Below are positions 1 to 14,722 of a stretch of DNA of 64,000 nucleotides, one piece after another. Below the pieces are notes generated by a model. It saw only the letters and a program-made list of their open reading frames with translations. It searched no databases and was not told where the DNA came from. Source of the stretch: Hybos culiciformis (lineage: Eukaryota; Arthropoda; Insecta; Diptera; Hybotidae). The position numbers and the translations under genes are program-made. Numbering within the stretch: position 1 is the stretch's first letter; every line of letters begins with the position of its first letter. Location of the stretch: assembly GCA_964007475.1 (NCBI GenBank), contig OZ023273.1, forward strand, positions 36,392,436 through 36,456,435, written 5' to 3'.

Positions 1-3000
1 ATGACTTAGATTCAAATCTAAGAAAACTAAATTAAATTAATTAAATTTGTAATCATATCTTTTTCCAAAAATGGTATCTTTAATATTAAAAGCTTTTTCT
101 ACTTTGGTATTTTTAGCTATTAAAGCGTTTGTTTTAAATTAAATTCGATATAATTGTCGTATGAATGTCCCTAACATAAAATTAGTTATTTTTATATTTC
201 AAAATTTACTCATGATTCACAAATTGATAAACTGTAGCTAATTGATTTTATTTTTTAAGCAATTAACAGAGTAAGAAGCAATTAATGAAAATTAATTATG
301 TTAACAAACTCTAAACAAAGTAAAATTAGGATATTTTATTGAATAAAATTTGGAAAAAAAATAATGTTGGATTATATAATTTTTGTTCTATTGGGAGATT
401 GGGACTAGTGCAAATGAATATAATTTGTCATTGTATAGCAAATTGCTTAGAGCCCGATTCAAACTCAAGGTATATCTTGCTGTTCTTCCAAACAAAAAAA
501 ATTAACACTGTTCCAAAATATTTCTAACTTTTTTTTAACATTACTCTTTTCTACAACATAGCATTGTCTTGTCGAGGCCATTCATATACCCAATTTATTG
601 TTGTATTTTTAATGTTTTTGATTTAATATTTTTCGATTTATGTTAGAAATTATATAGTTGTGTAGGAATTGGTCCTGAATTTTTGTCTATCGTTTCTTTT
701 TTCCCTAATAAAGAATTTTTGTATAGTACATATGTGTTTTCAAAAGAAATGATTTTGTAACAATGTTTTTAAATACGTATCATTTCCATGCCCTAAATAT
801 TTAATTTATTTTTAGTATAAGGGAAACGTAAAAAGGGATTTTATTGGTATAAAAATAAAATTCCTCTAGGTGATTATTTTATTTTTTGTATTAAATGTGA
901 TTTTATATATTATGTTATCAATCAATAAAATAAAACAATCAAAATTTTTTAATACTTTATTTCTAATTCCAAAACAGTTTTTGAAGGTTATATTAAGTTT
1001 TTGTTAAAAATTACATGGGGTTTTCATTTTAAAGGCCTCTTTATTTTTATAACCCACAATAAAATTAGTTAAAGGAAAACTTTTCAAAAAAAAAAAAACT
1101 TCAATTTTCAAAATAAAAAAAATCTTTTTTTCTTGTACAAAAATTTGTGGGATTTCTTATCATGCTTATAGAAAAATTCTTTTTTTTTTCTTCTTTTTTA
1201 AATTACAAATTTTCCAAAGGTAGGTAATTGAATAAAAATAAAATCGATTTATTTTCATTCAACAATATCGTAAATTCGGTAACAGTCAAATAAATATAAA
1301 ATAATGTATGTATACATACCTCTATATTATTCCAATATATCTTTTGTTGGGAAAAGATTTATTAAAATCGTTTTGCCAGGTTTGTAAAATATTTCTTTGT
1401 TGAAATGAAATATAAAAATTCTTTTAAAAACAGATAGTAAGTATAATAAGAAATACATTTATATATTTATATATTAATATTGACAGATGATTAGACTATA
1501 CATATGTTGACGTTAATAACATAAATTGAATCATTTGTAAAACATTAATTTAAGGAAAACTATTTTATTCAAATATTGTTATATAATTATAAAAATAAAA
1601 TTTAATAATAACAATTTTTTCGACACATTGAAATATAGGATCTGCCTAAATATTGGCCATTTTTTTAAATAAAAAAAAATATTCAATTGTACTTGCAATT
1701 GTAAATCTAAATATCACCGATCATTGATCAAACTTGCGGAAACATTTCTTTTAAAATCAATTTTTACTGTAACTCGAATATTAAGAATTTGTATACTTTA
1801 TTACTTATGTTAACATTATTGAAGTCCCACAAAAATATTTTTAAAATCTATTTAAGTACAATGCAAAAAAAAAATATCTCAAAAATTTTCATCAAAAACA
1901 AATATTTATCTCCTATTCTTGCTATTCTAATAATGAAAAAAAGTCTTTATAATTATACATATATTTATAGATTTTGGGCCTACTTTTAAATCTTATATAT
2001 TAACTCGTAGTTGGTGACAATACATTATAGAAAAACTTCAGGAAAGGTTGTTTTTAAGGAATTTTAATCGAGAGCTAGAGAGTAAAAATAGTACACAACA
2101 AATAAAAACCGTTAAAAGATCCCATATAAATACGGATTTATATTAAAAACTTCGTTTTTATGTATTGTGTTTTTTTCAATAAAACTTTTTGACACCTTTA
2201 TTTCAATCTTTTCAGCCAATGCTTCTAATACTAAATTTTGATATTATTATCATAGAAAATCCTAACCATTTCAAAAAATTATACTTTGAAAAAAAAAATT
2301 ACATAAATAAATTGTATTCAATAAATTCAGTTTCTTCTAAATAAAGTACTAGGAAATAACAAAAAAAAAAATATAAGTTTATGGCTTTCCAATAAAGTGA
2401 ACCGAAAATGTAAACATAATGATAATGAAAAAAAAAATTGGATTTATTAGCTTAAATAACCCATCTTAATAAGCATGTATAAATTACATATGCATATATA
2501 TGTATATATACATATATTTCAATTGAAGTGCTTCATTTTTACACATCATCATTCATTACCACAATGTGTGCATATATTTTACGTATAGAGATACCTACCA
2601 TTATAAACAAAAATTCCTTTTTATTTGTAAAAATAAGCATTTCTGGCAAACTATGTACTTATGTATAGAATATACTATAAATTTTATTCGGAAGTATACC
2701 CAAAAAGAAAACATTTAAAATTTCCTCATGTTGAAAAAAAAAAATCAATTTACATATAAATGTCATATGATTCTTTGCAAATGTACATGAATACATACAT
2801 ATATATTTTTTTTAACAACATTTAAGAAAAAAAATATATTAGGTATATTTATTTTGATTAGAAGCCTTTGACATCGAATTGAAATATGTATCTATTTAAG
2901 GAATATAAAAAAAAACAGGATCAAAAATTTTTCTGTGTCTATTATCCTTTATCTGGTGTTATTCGTAGATACATAATTGTTTTTTTTAAACTATCAATAT

Positions 3001-6000
3001 AATATTTAAAAATTCTGAATATCTTCTAAGAACCTCTAAAAACGCATTAATATCCAAAACCAAAAACTATACTGAAAAATGTGCACGTAATTCATTAAAT
3101 TTCTAATTTTTATTTTTTTGTTGAAAATTTTAAAAGCAAACATATAATATACATAGGGTACCTAATACACCTTACATAAAGACAAATCGATACCAATATT
3201 CCTAAAAATAAATTCCAATGTTTAGCCGTAAATTAATCTCTAAGATTTAATGGATATTTTGAAAATGTTTTTCTTGATGGTTTATTTGATATCTGATAGT
3301 AAAAATGTTTTAGGTGTAACTTAGGATTGACAATTGTCTTAAAAAATTCTTTTTTTTTTTTTTCTTGAGGAAAAATAAACAAATAAGAAAAGTTTTTTAT
3401 TTTATAATATTATGTGTATTTATTTGATTTTCCCTTAAGCAAAATTCAAGAGATATAATATATTTCAAAACAGCAAATAACCTATCAATTTTTATATCGT
3501 ATTTCTTGAACATCCGCTTTTTTTTTTCCTATCAAAGTTTTATGGATTGTGTATTGCTTTATTGTCTTTATTTCCAGTGATCCAATAAAACTTGGCCACA
3601 TAGAATTGGTTTACTTAAATGCGATAAATTGTTATATTTATTCACTTATATATGTATAAATAAAGACTTGTTAGCTTTTCTTTAAAATTCGATAACTTTT
3701 CTTTTTCATTGATTTTCTGAATTATTAATTTGCTGTAGTTTTATAGCTTTAGATCTTTATTAAATATAATTAATTTTGAAATATAATTGATATTTAGGAA
3801 GGATTATGTAGGAAAATTTTATGCAAAAGCCGATTTAAACAATTTTAAAGTCAAATGTTTCATGCTTTAAATTGGTATATATAAAGTTTTAGAATCGGTA
3901 TTAAGATACGACCCGATCCCGATTCAAAATAAAAGTTACAATATTTTCTAATTTAAAGTTGATTAATTTTTAAACATTTTTAACGTAAATTTTGATAATA
4001 ATATGTATCTGTAGCTACATAATTCTAATTAAAAAATATAATTAAGAAGGTTATAGATAGATTTTGGAACAAATATATCAAAAAAGGATCTAAAATATTA
4101 TAAAGAAAAACATATTATAAACTTGGGCACGAGTATTATGGATTGTATTGTAGTACGCAACTATACATAAATCAATAATATTCTTGTATAATTATTAGAC
4201 AATATTTGTTCTGTCAAATTTGAATACCACCGATATCATTCACAGCTTTTATAAGTTGACAGCTTTTAATTCAAACTAATCTTGATAATATGCCCAAATT
4301 ATAAATTAAAAAAAATAAAATTTTGACACTAAATAAAATTAAATAAAATTAACATAAATATTTTTCTTCACACAACATACATGCCTTGAGAATCATTTTT
4401 CTTACTTTATGAATCTCAATTTTTCAAAAACAAAAAATAAAAATTTATGTCATAAGAGAATGAAACAATATCATTTTCCTATACAATTTTGAGGTCAAAA
4501 AGTTATATATACATATATACAATATTTAAAATAATATAATAATGAATTTCTGACAGATTTTATTAAGTCTCTCAACCAAAACAAAATTTATCATTATTTA
4601 TTTAGAGATTCGAAAATTGTTAACTAGACCATTGGTGAACATATGATACTTTTTTTGTATATATGTAACTAAAAATTTATTGAATAAAACAATAAGAATT
4701 TCATAATGATTAATTATATTTTCCTGTAATATGGATATCCTATGGGTGTAAATTGTTAAATAAAAGAAAAATTAAGGTCAAAATAAAATTAAGTTATTTT
4801 TTTTTTTTTTTGTAATTTACTTTAATGAAAAAAGAGTTCTTAAAGAGTACCAAAAATGTTTTATTAAGTTTCACATTCTCATTGCGATATCAAGGTTTAT
4901 TTATTTATCACAGATGAAAGAACCTTACTTAATAAGGTGACTTTAACCTTCATACTTTTTCGAATGAGAGCCATTCAAATGATTAGCACTATATATTATT
5001 AGCAGCAACAATTTTTTGATTAGGAATAACCAAGTAACCAAATCCCAGTCAAGAACTCAAAATGACCGCATGATCTGCAAATCTTCTCTTACAAATATAT
5101 TTTTGTTTATACAGTAAGCAACGTGGTCACTATTCAATTTTTCTTACTGTGCCTCTAAAGTTAAAATACCACACCTATCCTTATTTAAATACCCTAATCT
5201 GTACGTAGATATGCTTTTTTAAAATATTTAATCGCTGTACAAAATTTAAGGAATCAAATTTTCCATATAATTTATTCTCTGAAAAGTGAAAATTTAATTT
5301 TTTTTTATTTTTTAGCGAAAATTATTGATCTTTTACTAAACATTCTTATTTTAATTACTGAAACGTTTATTTAACTTTGTTTGATATACATATATTTTAA
5401 ATTAATAGTAGTAACTTAACTATATTAAATGCACATTGTGTAATAAACTTTAATATAATGTAAATTCATAATTTTCTCGTATATGTATGTTTGATTATCT
5501 AATAGTGTTGAACCAAACTGAATTGTATTATTAAGTTGTTATTATTCATATTAATAAATTTAGGTATCTTATATTATTTAATTGAATTTAATTTACCTAT
5601 ATTCATTCCTTATGTAAAGAATTTATATTTAAGATATTAATATAATAAATTATATTTAGCTCCTACAGATTTATCTTTTTCGGAAAAATTTATATATATT
5701 TTCAAACAAACAGAACTCTTTAATTTATTTGGTCTTAAAGCTTTCCATATATACAAACATATAATATATGTATATTATATATATATAAGAATAAGTACTA
5801 TTTATTGTATTTGTAGATTGAAAATTCTAATAATCAAAAGGAAAAGATTAATTCATTTCAATTCAGTTGAAATTAAACTATATACATAGAAACTAGATAT
5901 AAAATTACAAGATATTTATTATGTTTATTTTATTACTAACAAGTTATTAATGTAAATATACTTTTCCCAAAGGAAACCAATCAATAATTAAATGACAATT

Positions 6001-6370
6001 AATTCCCACTCAAAAAAACAGAAGAAAAATAAATATTGTATATAATAATAAACTTGTTTGCTAAAATTCAGAACATAATTTGATTTGACGTTAATATATT
6101 TTGAACAGTCATTAAAATGAAATAATTAGATCAAACAACTCTCGGACCCATCATCGTAGCAATAATTTGTACATTGGAAAAAATAGATAACAGCTTCCGT
6201 TGTTTTGAATAAAGATCAAATCGAACTAGTATGATGACTAGTAGGATGACTTTAGCAAGAACAGCTATTTATATAGCAAGGAAAAATAAATAGCTTGTAA
6301 GCTTTTTAATATATCTCTTCTTATAATTGTAGTATTATTCGGAATAACAATAACAAATTTTTTTTAAATT
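1..6370. other. A/T-rich non-coding DNA, no gene seen
   Basis: It holds poly(A) and poly(T) runs, ATACATAT-type microsatellite drift, and a 10-bp inverted repeat AGCTATTTAT/ATAAATAGCT (6263-6272, 6286-6295). Short frames here are low complexity. Confidence 0.7.
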
Positions 6371-7694
6371 TATTTTAATGCGCAGGGCTTCGGTAAGTTG
6401 TATTTACATTCGCAAATTTAGCTCGGTAAATGGTCCATTACATGCATCAATACACATGCAATTATAGAGGAATGTAAATTGTATTTACATTTCCCTGTAA
6501 TGTAAATTGTATTTACATTGCTCTATATTGTATTTACATTCTTCATTTTGAACTGCGTAATACTATAAACAAAAATAATATCACTCACACTCACAATATT
6601 TCAATACAGACAAATACCAAAAAAAAAAAAAAATTGCAAATGTATACCTCTCATATGCATCATATCAATGTCAAACAAAGCTTAGTTTATAATGCTAAAA
6701 ATCTATATTTTCCCTCTGAGCTAATCTATATTTTCCCTCTGAGCAAACAAAAAAAAAAAAAAAGAACCAATAAAAAAATACGCGGCTATTTTTTTTTTTT
6801 TCTAAAAAGCGGCCAGTCGATCAGTCGATGAATTTTCTTAACATGTGTTTCAATCTACTATTTTTAAAGGATCTTCGAACCTCTACTACTAAATTTTTAA
6901 ACGAGTGTGGTTGGATTTTAGTACAAAAATTTAAACCACACTTCAAAAATTGCACTTATTTTTATTCAAAAAAACAAAATGAATAAAAATAGAACAATGG
7001 TAACCCTGAAAATATCTTTGTTGTCATTATAAAGTTTGCTGTCAATTGTCAAATGTCAAGTAAGAATTTTTTTTTCTTTTATCAACAAACGAGGAAAATG
7101 GCAGCAACAAGGAGATTATTTATTGTAAATATAAATTATAATTATATAATTATTATTTGATTTTATTTTTAATTATAAAAAAAATAATTATAAAATTATT
7201 ATTATTTTTTTTAATAATTAAAAATAAAATTAAATAAAATTTAAGAAGACCATTAGTTCCTTAAATAATAAAAAAAAAATTATTCGATTTTTTTTTTTTG
7301 CAAAAAAGAAAATGAATAATTTTTTTTTGAAAAATTACTAATTTTTTTTTAATATTTTAGGAATTAGCTGATCTTAAATCATCCGGTTTGAAATCATTTC
7401 GAGAAATAAATTTACTTCCCATATTAATTAAATTTTATTTCCTTGCTTCATTTTGAACTTTTTTGTTTATTTTTTTCATTGTAAATGTATTGTTTTCAAC
7501 TCCCTCTCCCATGCACATTAAAGCAGTATACAATACATGTTAATCAAATTTGTTATACAGCTCGTTGTGTATACACACAAACACATAGACACTCGTCAAT
7601 ATTATGACGACATGACTCGTGTCTATGTGTTTGTGTGTATACACAACTCGCAAGAATAACAAATTTTCTTAACATGTATTGTAATCTACTATTA
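6371..7694 (+). mobile_element. Hairpin-rich non-autonomous element, copy 1 (about 1.32 kb)
   Basis: This copy matches 31924-33272 nearly base for base in the same orientation, with abrupt loss of similarity at TATTTTAATGCGCA on the left and CTACTATTA on the right. No protein is encoded. From the left it contains two palindromic AATGTAAAT-tgt-ATTTACATT units (6471-6491, 6499-6519) and related halves, a duplicated TATTTTCCCTCTGAGC block near 6702-6744, several A/T hairpins around 6890-7360, and a stem of about 76 bp at the right end (7522-7597 against 7614-7690). A related copy of the right terminus lies internally at 6831-6865. I see no terminal inverted repeat between the outer ends and no clear target duplication. 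The superfamily is unknown; the structure suggests a foldback-like DNA element. Confidence 0.8.
7522..7690. repeat. Terminal hairpin of element copy 1, arms about 76 bp
   Basis: The left arm 7522-7597 and right arm 7614-7690 are imperfect reverse complements. The best core is TTGTGTATACACACAAACAC and the adjoining ATAGACACTCGT, with CAATACATGTTAA near the outer end. The loop is about 16 bases. Confidence 0.85.
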
Positions 7695-8816
7695 CACTTG
7701 AAAAACAATAAAAATTAAAATTACGTTTGCTTCATGAATATATTAACGTTTGTTTTAAATTTTTAGACCAGTCGTTATATATTTAATAATTAAGACAAGA
7801 TTTTGAAAAAATACTGCCAGAAATAAAGAAATTTTATGTTTTAATTATAATTTACTTTAACATTTCGAACTGTACAAACCCTTAAATAAAATATATCAGT
7901 TCCTTAAATATTGTTATTGTGTCTTAGATTAATATCGAATTCTTAAAAGTCAAAAAATCGAATACAATACTCCCTCATATTCTCAATTTTTTTAAAAGAT
8001 ATGATGTTACTGCACAAAAAAAAACTTAATTCTACAACTCAAATAACTGGAATAAGATTTTTTTTTTTATAATTCTTTATTTTATCCATATCAAAAATAT
8101 AAACTTTACTTGTCTGTATCTAATTTATTTTTTCGGCTTTTTAAATTTATTTACAAATAATACAAAAGCTTCATCCCTTTATACTAGATACACAAAATGT
8201 TTAAATGTACCTAAATGATTTTCCTTCAATTTTATATATTTATTTTTGTATCTTTCTTACATTTTTATGATAAAGAAATTTATATTATGCTAACTATGTG
8301 TATTATAAATGTACGTATATAGGATATAAATAGGAACTCAAAAGGACAATATAATATACAGCATATAATACAATAGAAATGGAGAAAGTTCACATACTCT
8401 GATGCTATATATATATAAAAAATTTGTTATTTTACAAATACATACATTTATGATGAAAGAACATTCATATGTAAAGATAAAGATCACTTAACTTTCCAGT
8501 TTTTCCTTATTTTATAAATAATATTTTTCCTTTACATAAATTATACACAGAATATTTTTAGGAAAAGAAACATTTTAAGGTTTTTTGAAAACTATTTCAT
8601 AAATTTTTATTTTTTTTTTTACTTCTAAATGGAAAGTAAAGATTTAAAGGTTGAAAAATTCTTTGGTTTGAATTTAAGGTAAATGAGATAAATATTATAG
8701 AATTATATACATAATAGATAAAATATATAAAATTCAAATACTTAATCAAAACTGTCCGTAAATATATTCATTAACAGGAACTGTGAAAAATTTCTAATTT
8801 CTACAGAAACTTATTA
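7695..8816. other. A/T-rich non-coding DNA, no gene seen
   Basis: It lies between the hairpin element and the pogo-like MITE. Nothing beyond homopolymer runs was recognised. Confidence 0.7.
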
Positions 8817-8975
8817 CAGTGAAACCTGTCTAAGACGGAAACCTGTATAAGACGGAACTTTTTTTTTGTTGATTTTTGATTTTTCCTTTCAAATCAACCC
8901 GTGTAAGACGGAAAACTGCCTAAGACGGAACTATTTTCCGGTCCGTTGCGGTTCCGTCTTAGGCAGGTTTCACTG
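8817..8975. mobile_element. 159-bp MITE, pogo/Tigger-like, with TA target duplication
   Basis: The element begins CAGTGAAACCTGTCTAAGAC and ends with its inverse GTCTTAGGCAGGTTTCACTG, with near-perfect terminal inverted repeats of about 25 bp. It is flanked by TA on both sides (8815-8816, 8976-8977). A CAGT start plus a TA duplication is the known signature of pogo/Tigger members of the Tc1/mariner superfamily. Internally TAAGACGGAA recurs four times in direct orientation plus once inverted, which are probable transposase-binding repeats (inference). It is too short to encode anything. A+T content is clearly lower than in the flanks. Confidence 0.9.
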
Positions 8976-10930
8976 TATTTAAAAGCATAAAGATAATCAA
9001 AATCCTTTTCCTCTGAAAATCTAATCCGAAAACAAAACTTTAAGTAGATATCCATATGTAAAATAAATTTGATTTTGTCATTACAATATTTTAATAAGAT
9101 ATTATATTATATTCGTGTAGAAGGTGTAGAATAAAAAAAAAAATTCATTATGCCTAGAAATTAAAAAAAATGAAAATGGTTTGTATCTCGAAACAGCCCT
9201 TAAGCATTTTAAATACTTTTCATATAATTTTTGGAAATATTTTTTTAGCAATCTTTTTTATTATATACTTACATACATTTATAGTACTATTGTAAATAAA
9301 AATATTACCTTATGTAATATTTTTATTTAGATGTTTTGAAAATTTTTTTCATTATTTTAAGCATAAATTATATTTAATAAACTAAGTGATGCTAAAAATA
9401 ATTTATGTAATCCATCGAGGAAGATTGAAAATGTTTAGTTTTAATAGTTTTTTTTTGTTTTTTTGTTTTTCTTTATTATGTTCATAAATATATGTAGCTA
9501 ATAATAAAAACAAAATTCAAAATAATTCCAAATTTAGAACAATTTGAAGATGAGGATTATAACATTCATTTTCATAGCATATAAATAGCATCTATTTAGC
9601 ATTATATAACAAACCAGTTTGGTGTTACACAATTTATTATAGACAAAAAATAAATGTTATCTGATCAGATGCAAAGCAAATTAAATCGAATGAATATCTT
9701 AAAATCTGATTTAAAGTTGTACCACGATAAGCTTCAAAACTCAACTGATAACATTTGAGATACGCTTAAAAATAGAATACATACAATCATAATATTCCTT
9801 TGCCACTGATTTGTAAAGAAGTTCAGAGTAATTTATATTATCAGCTTCCAATTGTCTCAAATGTCATTAATAATATATCATTTTGACGATGTTTAAATAA
9901 GCGTGTAAAAGTAAGAATAAGTGTTATGCAAAAACGGCACAGTTTCAAGATCGAATTCGAATGACTAAATCGAAATTATTAAATTATTAAAAAAAAAAAA
10001 AATTTAATTTATAACATTATCAGAATTAGAACTCTATCCAACATAAATTAACAAAATGTAATATCGTAAACAATCTGGTAACATAACGATTTAACAATTT
10101 TTTAATACCTAAATTATATAAAAATTTTGTATTTTATTTTAACATCATAAATTGAAAAAAAAATATAATAACAGAATATCTGATTTTAAATAGCCGTCAT
10201 AATATTGAAACTTATACTATCACCAGGCTATTAACAACAACCCTTTTGATGTTTAAAAAATAACATTACTTCTCTCTCTCTCAAGAAATCGCTAACATTA
10301 TAAAAAAAAAAAATTGTATAAAAAAAAAATAAAAATTATTGGCCATAAATTTTTTTTTTTTTTCAGATATTTATTTTTGTTGTTTTTTTCGTTCTTTCTT
10401 TAATATTTATATGCAAATCTTTGAAAAGGATATAAAAATTGAATGTAATAACATCCTTAAGAAATGAGTATAGAAAAAAAAATTGTTTCTAAAAAATATT
10501 GTTACATTTTCCAGATTTTAAGGATGCCTGAATTTGGCATTCTATTAAAAAAAAAATGTAAGAAAATTTCTTGCCATTTCTATTCATATTTTATTCTTTT
10601 ATTACTCATACATATATTTTCTCTCTTTTAAATGTAAATAATAGACGTTTATTTAATAGTATCTTTAAAAAAATTATTTCTTTTGAAAGAAAGCTATAAA
10701 CCGTGGCGTCGAGTTAAAAAAAATATATATATTTATGAGATTTAGAATTTATAGAGCTTTTTCTTATAGAAATTTGTTTTTAAACAGTTATTCACACCAA
10801 AACAAAATAAGTTACACAAAAAAATAAAAAAACAGGAAAAATTGTTAAGGTTGCATAAAAAACACGGTTGTTAACACATGTTTAAATGGTTAAATTAAAA
10901 AAAATAAATAAAAAATTTAATAAAAAAATT

Positions 10931-10991
10931 TTACCTACTTAAAAAAAAAATTATAATGTTCATAAATTTAGTGGAAATATTAAGTAGGTAA
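10931..10991. repeat. 12-bp perfect inverted repeat, 61 bp overall
   Basis: TTACCTACTTAA (10931-10942) and TTAAGTAGGTAA (10980-10991) flank an A/T-rich spacer. It may be the end structure of a very short MITE or a chance palindrome. Confidence 0.5.
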
Positions 10992-13511
10992 CTACTATAT
11001 GTTGTATATACTTTGAAATAATTGAGTCATAATTGTTTGTCGGGAATAATAATTGATAATTAATTTTTTTCATTTCTTGTGAAAAAACTGCTTGAATTTC
11101 GTGTACGTAATTCACATGGGGGAAAAATTCTATTCCTAAATCTAAATCGGATGGAATTTTACAAAATTTTTGTTAATTTTGAATTTATATAATTTAAAAA
11201 CTTGATTTTAGAAAGAATCGTGCATCCGACGAAATACATTTACTGAACTTTATTAATTTATGTCAACCTTTCATTTATATTTGTTAATTTCTTCTTATTA
11301 AAATAATATTTTTAATTAGGTCTATAGTAGTTTAAAAATTTTAAACGAAACGTCGACATAAAAAGTTCTTTAACTTTAATCTTTCACTTAAAATGACGCT
11401 TCAAAAATATCAATATGAAAATTATATTAATTCAAAATTAACAAACAAAATTTTTTTTTGAAATATGCTTCAACCAATACGATGTAATAATACTATACTA
11501 TAAATTCGTTTTTAAATTCTATCTGTCTTTCTTAATAGTGTTATGTGGTTTAATATTTATTTTTAACTTCATTACATTTCCTATCTTAAACTGACATTCA
11601 TATATGATTTTTATTTTATTTATTATTTATTTCATATTTTCAAAATTGGATTGCTGAAAAACATCAAATATCATAAATCCAAATATTCTTGTAAAATGAA
11701 AATATAATCCTACTTATGAATAATGATATGTAATTTGATACAAAGGAATTAGAAATTACTTTCAACATTTTTATTTACATAATATATATTTTCTTTCTGT
11801 ATTTATGTAAATTGTATATCATTGGATTAAATAAAAAATGTTGCCTTTAACATTCTGGGCATATTACATTTAAGGAAGAAATAAAAACCTTTATTTGAGT
11901 GAACTGACGTAATTTTATCCAGGGTTTTAATAAATATTATGTGAAGAATTCTTGAGGAATAAAATAAAATATATGAACAGTGATAAAAAGAAGGTGTTTT
12001 TATCAGAAAATTTGTATTTTTTATTTTTCTTAAATTGAAAATAAAATAGTAAAAATTTGCTTTATCATTTCCCATAAGTGATATAGAATAACAATTATTA
12101 TTTCTGAATAAAAGTGATTTATTTATGTACACCCACTTGAATTTTCTTTAAAACTTGTTTATTATTATTATTTTTCCAAATTTTTACCAAAAATAAAAGT
12201 TTTAATAAGAAAACAAACTTTAAGTAATTTTTCACAAACTTATTAAAAGATTTCTATTTCTTAAAAATTTAATTTTTTTTAAAAAATAATGTTGAAAGCT
12301 ATATATAATGACATATATATATTTTCGAAAAACATAATGAACTTATTATTTTAAATTATAAAATATGTACATGTACGTATATATTATATTAAATTTTACC
12401 TACTTTGCTTATAAAGTGAAATAATATATTTCAGTTATTTGAAAATGCACAACAAGAATTGCACAAAATTCACAAGGAAAATGAATTTAGTTCTTCAAGC
12501 TAAAATACATAACATGCATAATAAGATAATGCTTTAAAAGCACAAAATAAATATTTGTTTAAAAAAAAAAATTAAATAAAGAACAAACATAAATTTTGTT
12601 TTCATAAAAAGTGTGACAAAAGCGTCTATACATAAATTATCTAAAGTTACATAAGTATTAAAAATTTTATTAGTCAAAGTGGGTGAACTGTTTGCAGTTC
12701 CAGTTCTCGAGTAGTATACCTTCAAAGAGTGTATAAATATTAAATTCAAGTTCCTTTAAAAAAAAAAAAAGATTATCTATAAATATAAACATAATAATAT
12801 GATTTTTTTTAATAAATTTGTACATGTGTGTAAATTGAAACTCTAATTTTTTAGTGCCTTTCAAATAATACCTTACATCAACGATCAGAATAAATTTCGA
12901 CTATGATCACATTATAATTATATAAATATTTTCAATAATAATTCCAATAAAGTTATACGTAAAAATTTCTACTCTAGGGAGTAAATAAATGCTAATGACT
13001 ATAATGAGTAAATGAAATAAACACAGGTTGCCTTTGAAAGAAAATTGAAGTTTTAATTGTGTTAAATTATTTACATAACTTTACTTTTTAGTATAACAAT
13101 TTTCTATAAATAATAATTATCAGAAAAATTTCCATAAGAAAGTAACACATAAATATCGTCTGATAAAGAAATTATGTATTGAATTTGAATCAACACAAAT
13201 ATCTATAAAATGCATAATTTGCACAAATGTTATTAATATAATAGCAAGGATAACAATATAGATATTTGTTCTAAATTTTTCAAATTATCTAAACGCTTTC
13301 TAATAAACCCAAATAAAACTACGTATTGTATTGTATGTATGTTCACTTTGGTTGTATTATTATTTATTCCGAGTTGTAATTAGTGCACAAAGTTTAATTG
13401 ACCTCATTTTTTTCCCGATTTATCCTATGGCTTTTAGTCTTACTTCAGCTGTAGCTTCAGCAAAGACATAATATATTTTGAATATTGAAAGAAAAAATAA
13501 AATATTCAATG

Positions 13512-13594
13512 ATTATTATTTTAAAATAATAATTTTTAAAAGGGTCAATTTAAGGATTTTTCTAAGTAAGGGGTCAATTTAAGGATTATTCTAA
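13512..13594. repeat. 22-nt palindrome followed by a 24-bp tandem duplication
   Basis: The half-site ATTATTATTTT and its complement form a perfect palindrome at 13512-13533. Right after it GGGTCAATTTAAGGAT(T/A)TTCTAA-type sequence occurs twice (13542-13565 and 13571-13594) with one or two differences. Confidence 0.7.
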
Positions 13595-14722
13595 CATTTT
13601 TTTTTACAAATGTCACAACACAAACTTTCACCACTCATCCAGTCATTCGCTTGAAAATTTTTTTGTATTTTTGATTTCACTTTAAAATGATTGCAATTGA
13701 AATTTTATTCCCATCAATTTCCTGACTTCACTGCTGAATTTGTCGCCAATAAAAATCCACATGACTGAAAAATTAAAAAAAAAAAAAATTTATTTCAACA
13801 TTTAAAAATGAATAAATTTTAGAATTTAATCAGAAAAAAAATATATAACTAAAACTCTTTTACGAAGTTAATAAATCAATTCAATGAATTTTTATTTATT
13901 TTTTTTTTTACATTTCGGTTACACTCAAAACCCATTTTGAATATGTGCACACATAATAATGACAAAAATATTTTTATAATATAAAAATTTCAATAAAAAT
14001 TTCAGCAGTACATTTTGGTAAATACCAATATTTATTATATATACCTACCTAGCATCAAAGAAAATTTTTAATTTATTTAAATTACTTGTAATAATAATAT
14101 AAAATGCATAAAAAAGTTATAAAAAAGTATATTTAAATGTAATATTTTTATGTAAATGGTTTTTATTGAATTTTTATTAACATTCGTCGACTAACTTTTC
14201 CACAAAAAAAAAAAACAAAAAAACAGAATGATAGAGAATCATAAATATATAAATATTAAATAATATGAATTGTAAAATATTATTTTCGATTTACTCAAAA
14301 ATTCTTCAATAATAACGTACTAAAGAAAACATAAAAAATTCCAAGTCCATTATACACATTTGCAATTAGTAAAATATTATTACCACAATAACCACACATT
14401 GAAAACTGACAGCATTATGAATTATTATACTTTGACAGCATTAAAATTATTTATTTACATATAATAAAAACATAAGAATATCATAAAAAAAAATTGTATT
14501 TTGTTCACAACTTACTTATATATGCTATATTTTTTTAATGAAAGCATTTTCAATGCACTTTGGTGAAAATTTAATTGTAGATACATCGTATCCCAATCAC
14601 ACATAACAAAAGTAAAATATAGTATTATTTATTTTATTATTTTTCTTTAATGTTCTTTTTCCTTCTCAGCACACATCAAAACGTGTAGTATTTATTTATG
14701 TTCATTTTAACTGCCCCATAAG

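Noticed and set aside
11827..12132. 101-codon minus-strand open frame
   Set aside because: Composition is Phe/Tyr/Asn/Lys/Ile as expected from A/T-rich DNA. There is no domain, no splice support and no composition shift.
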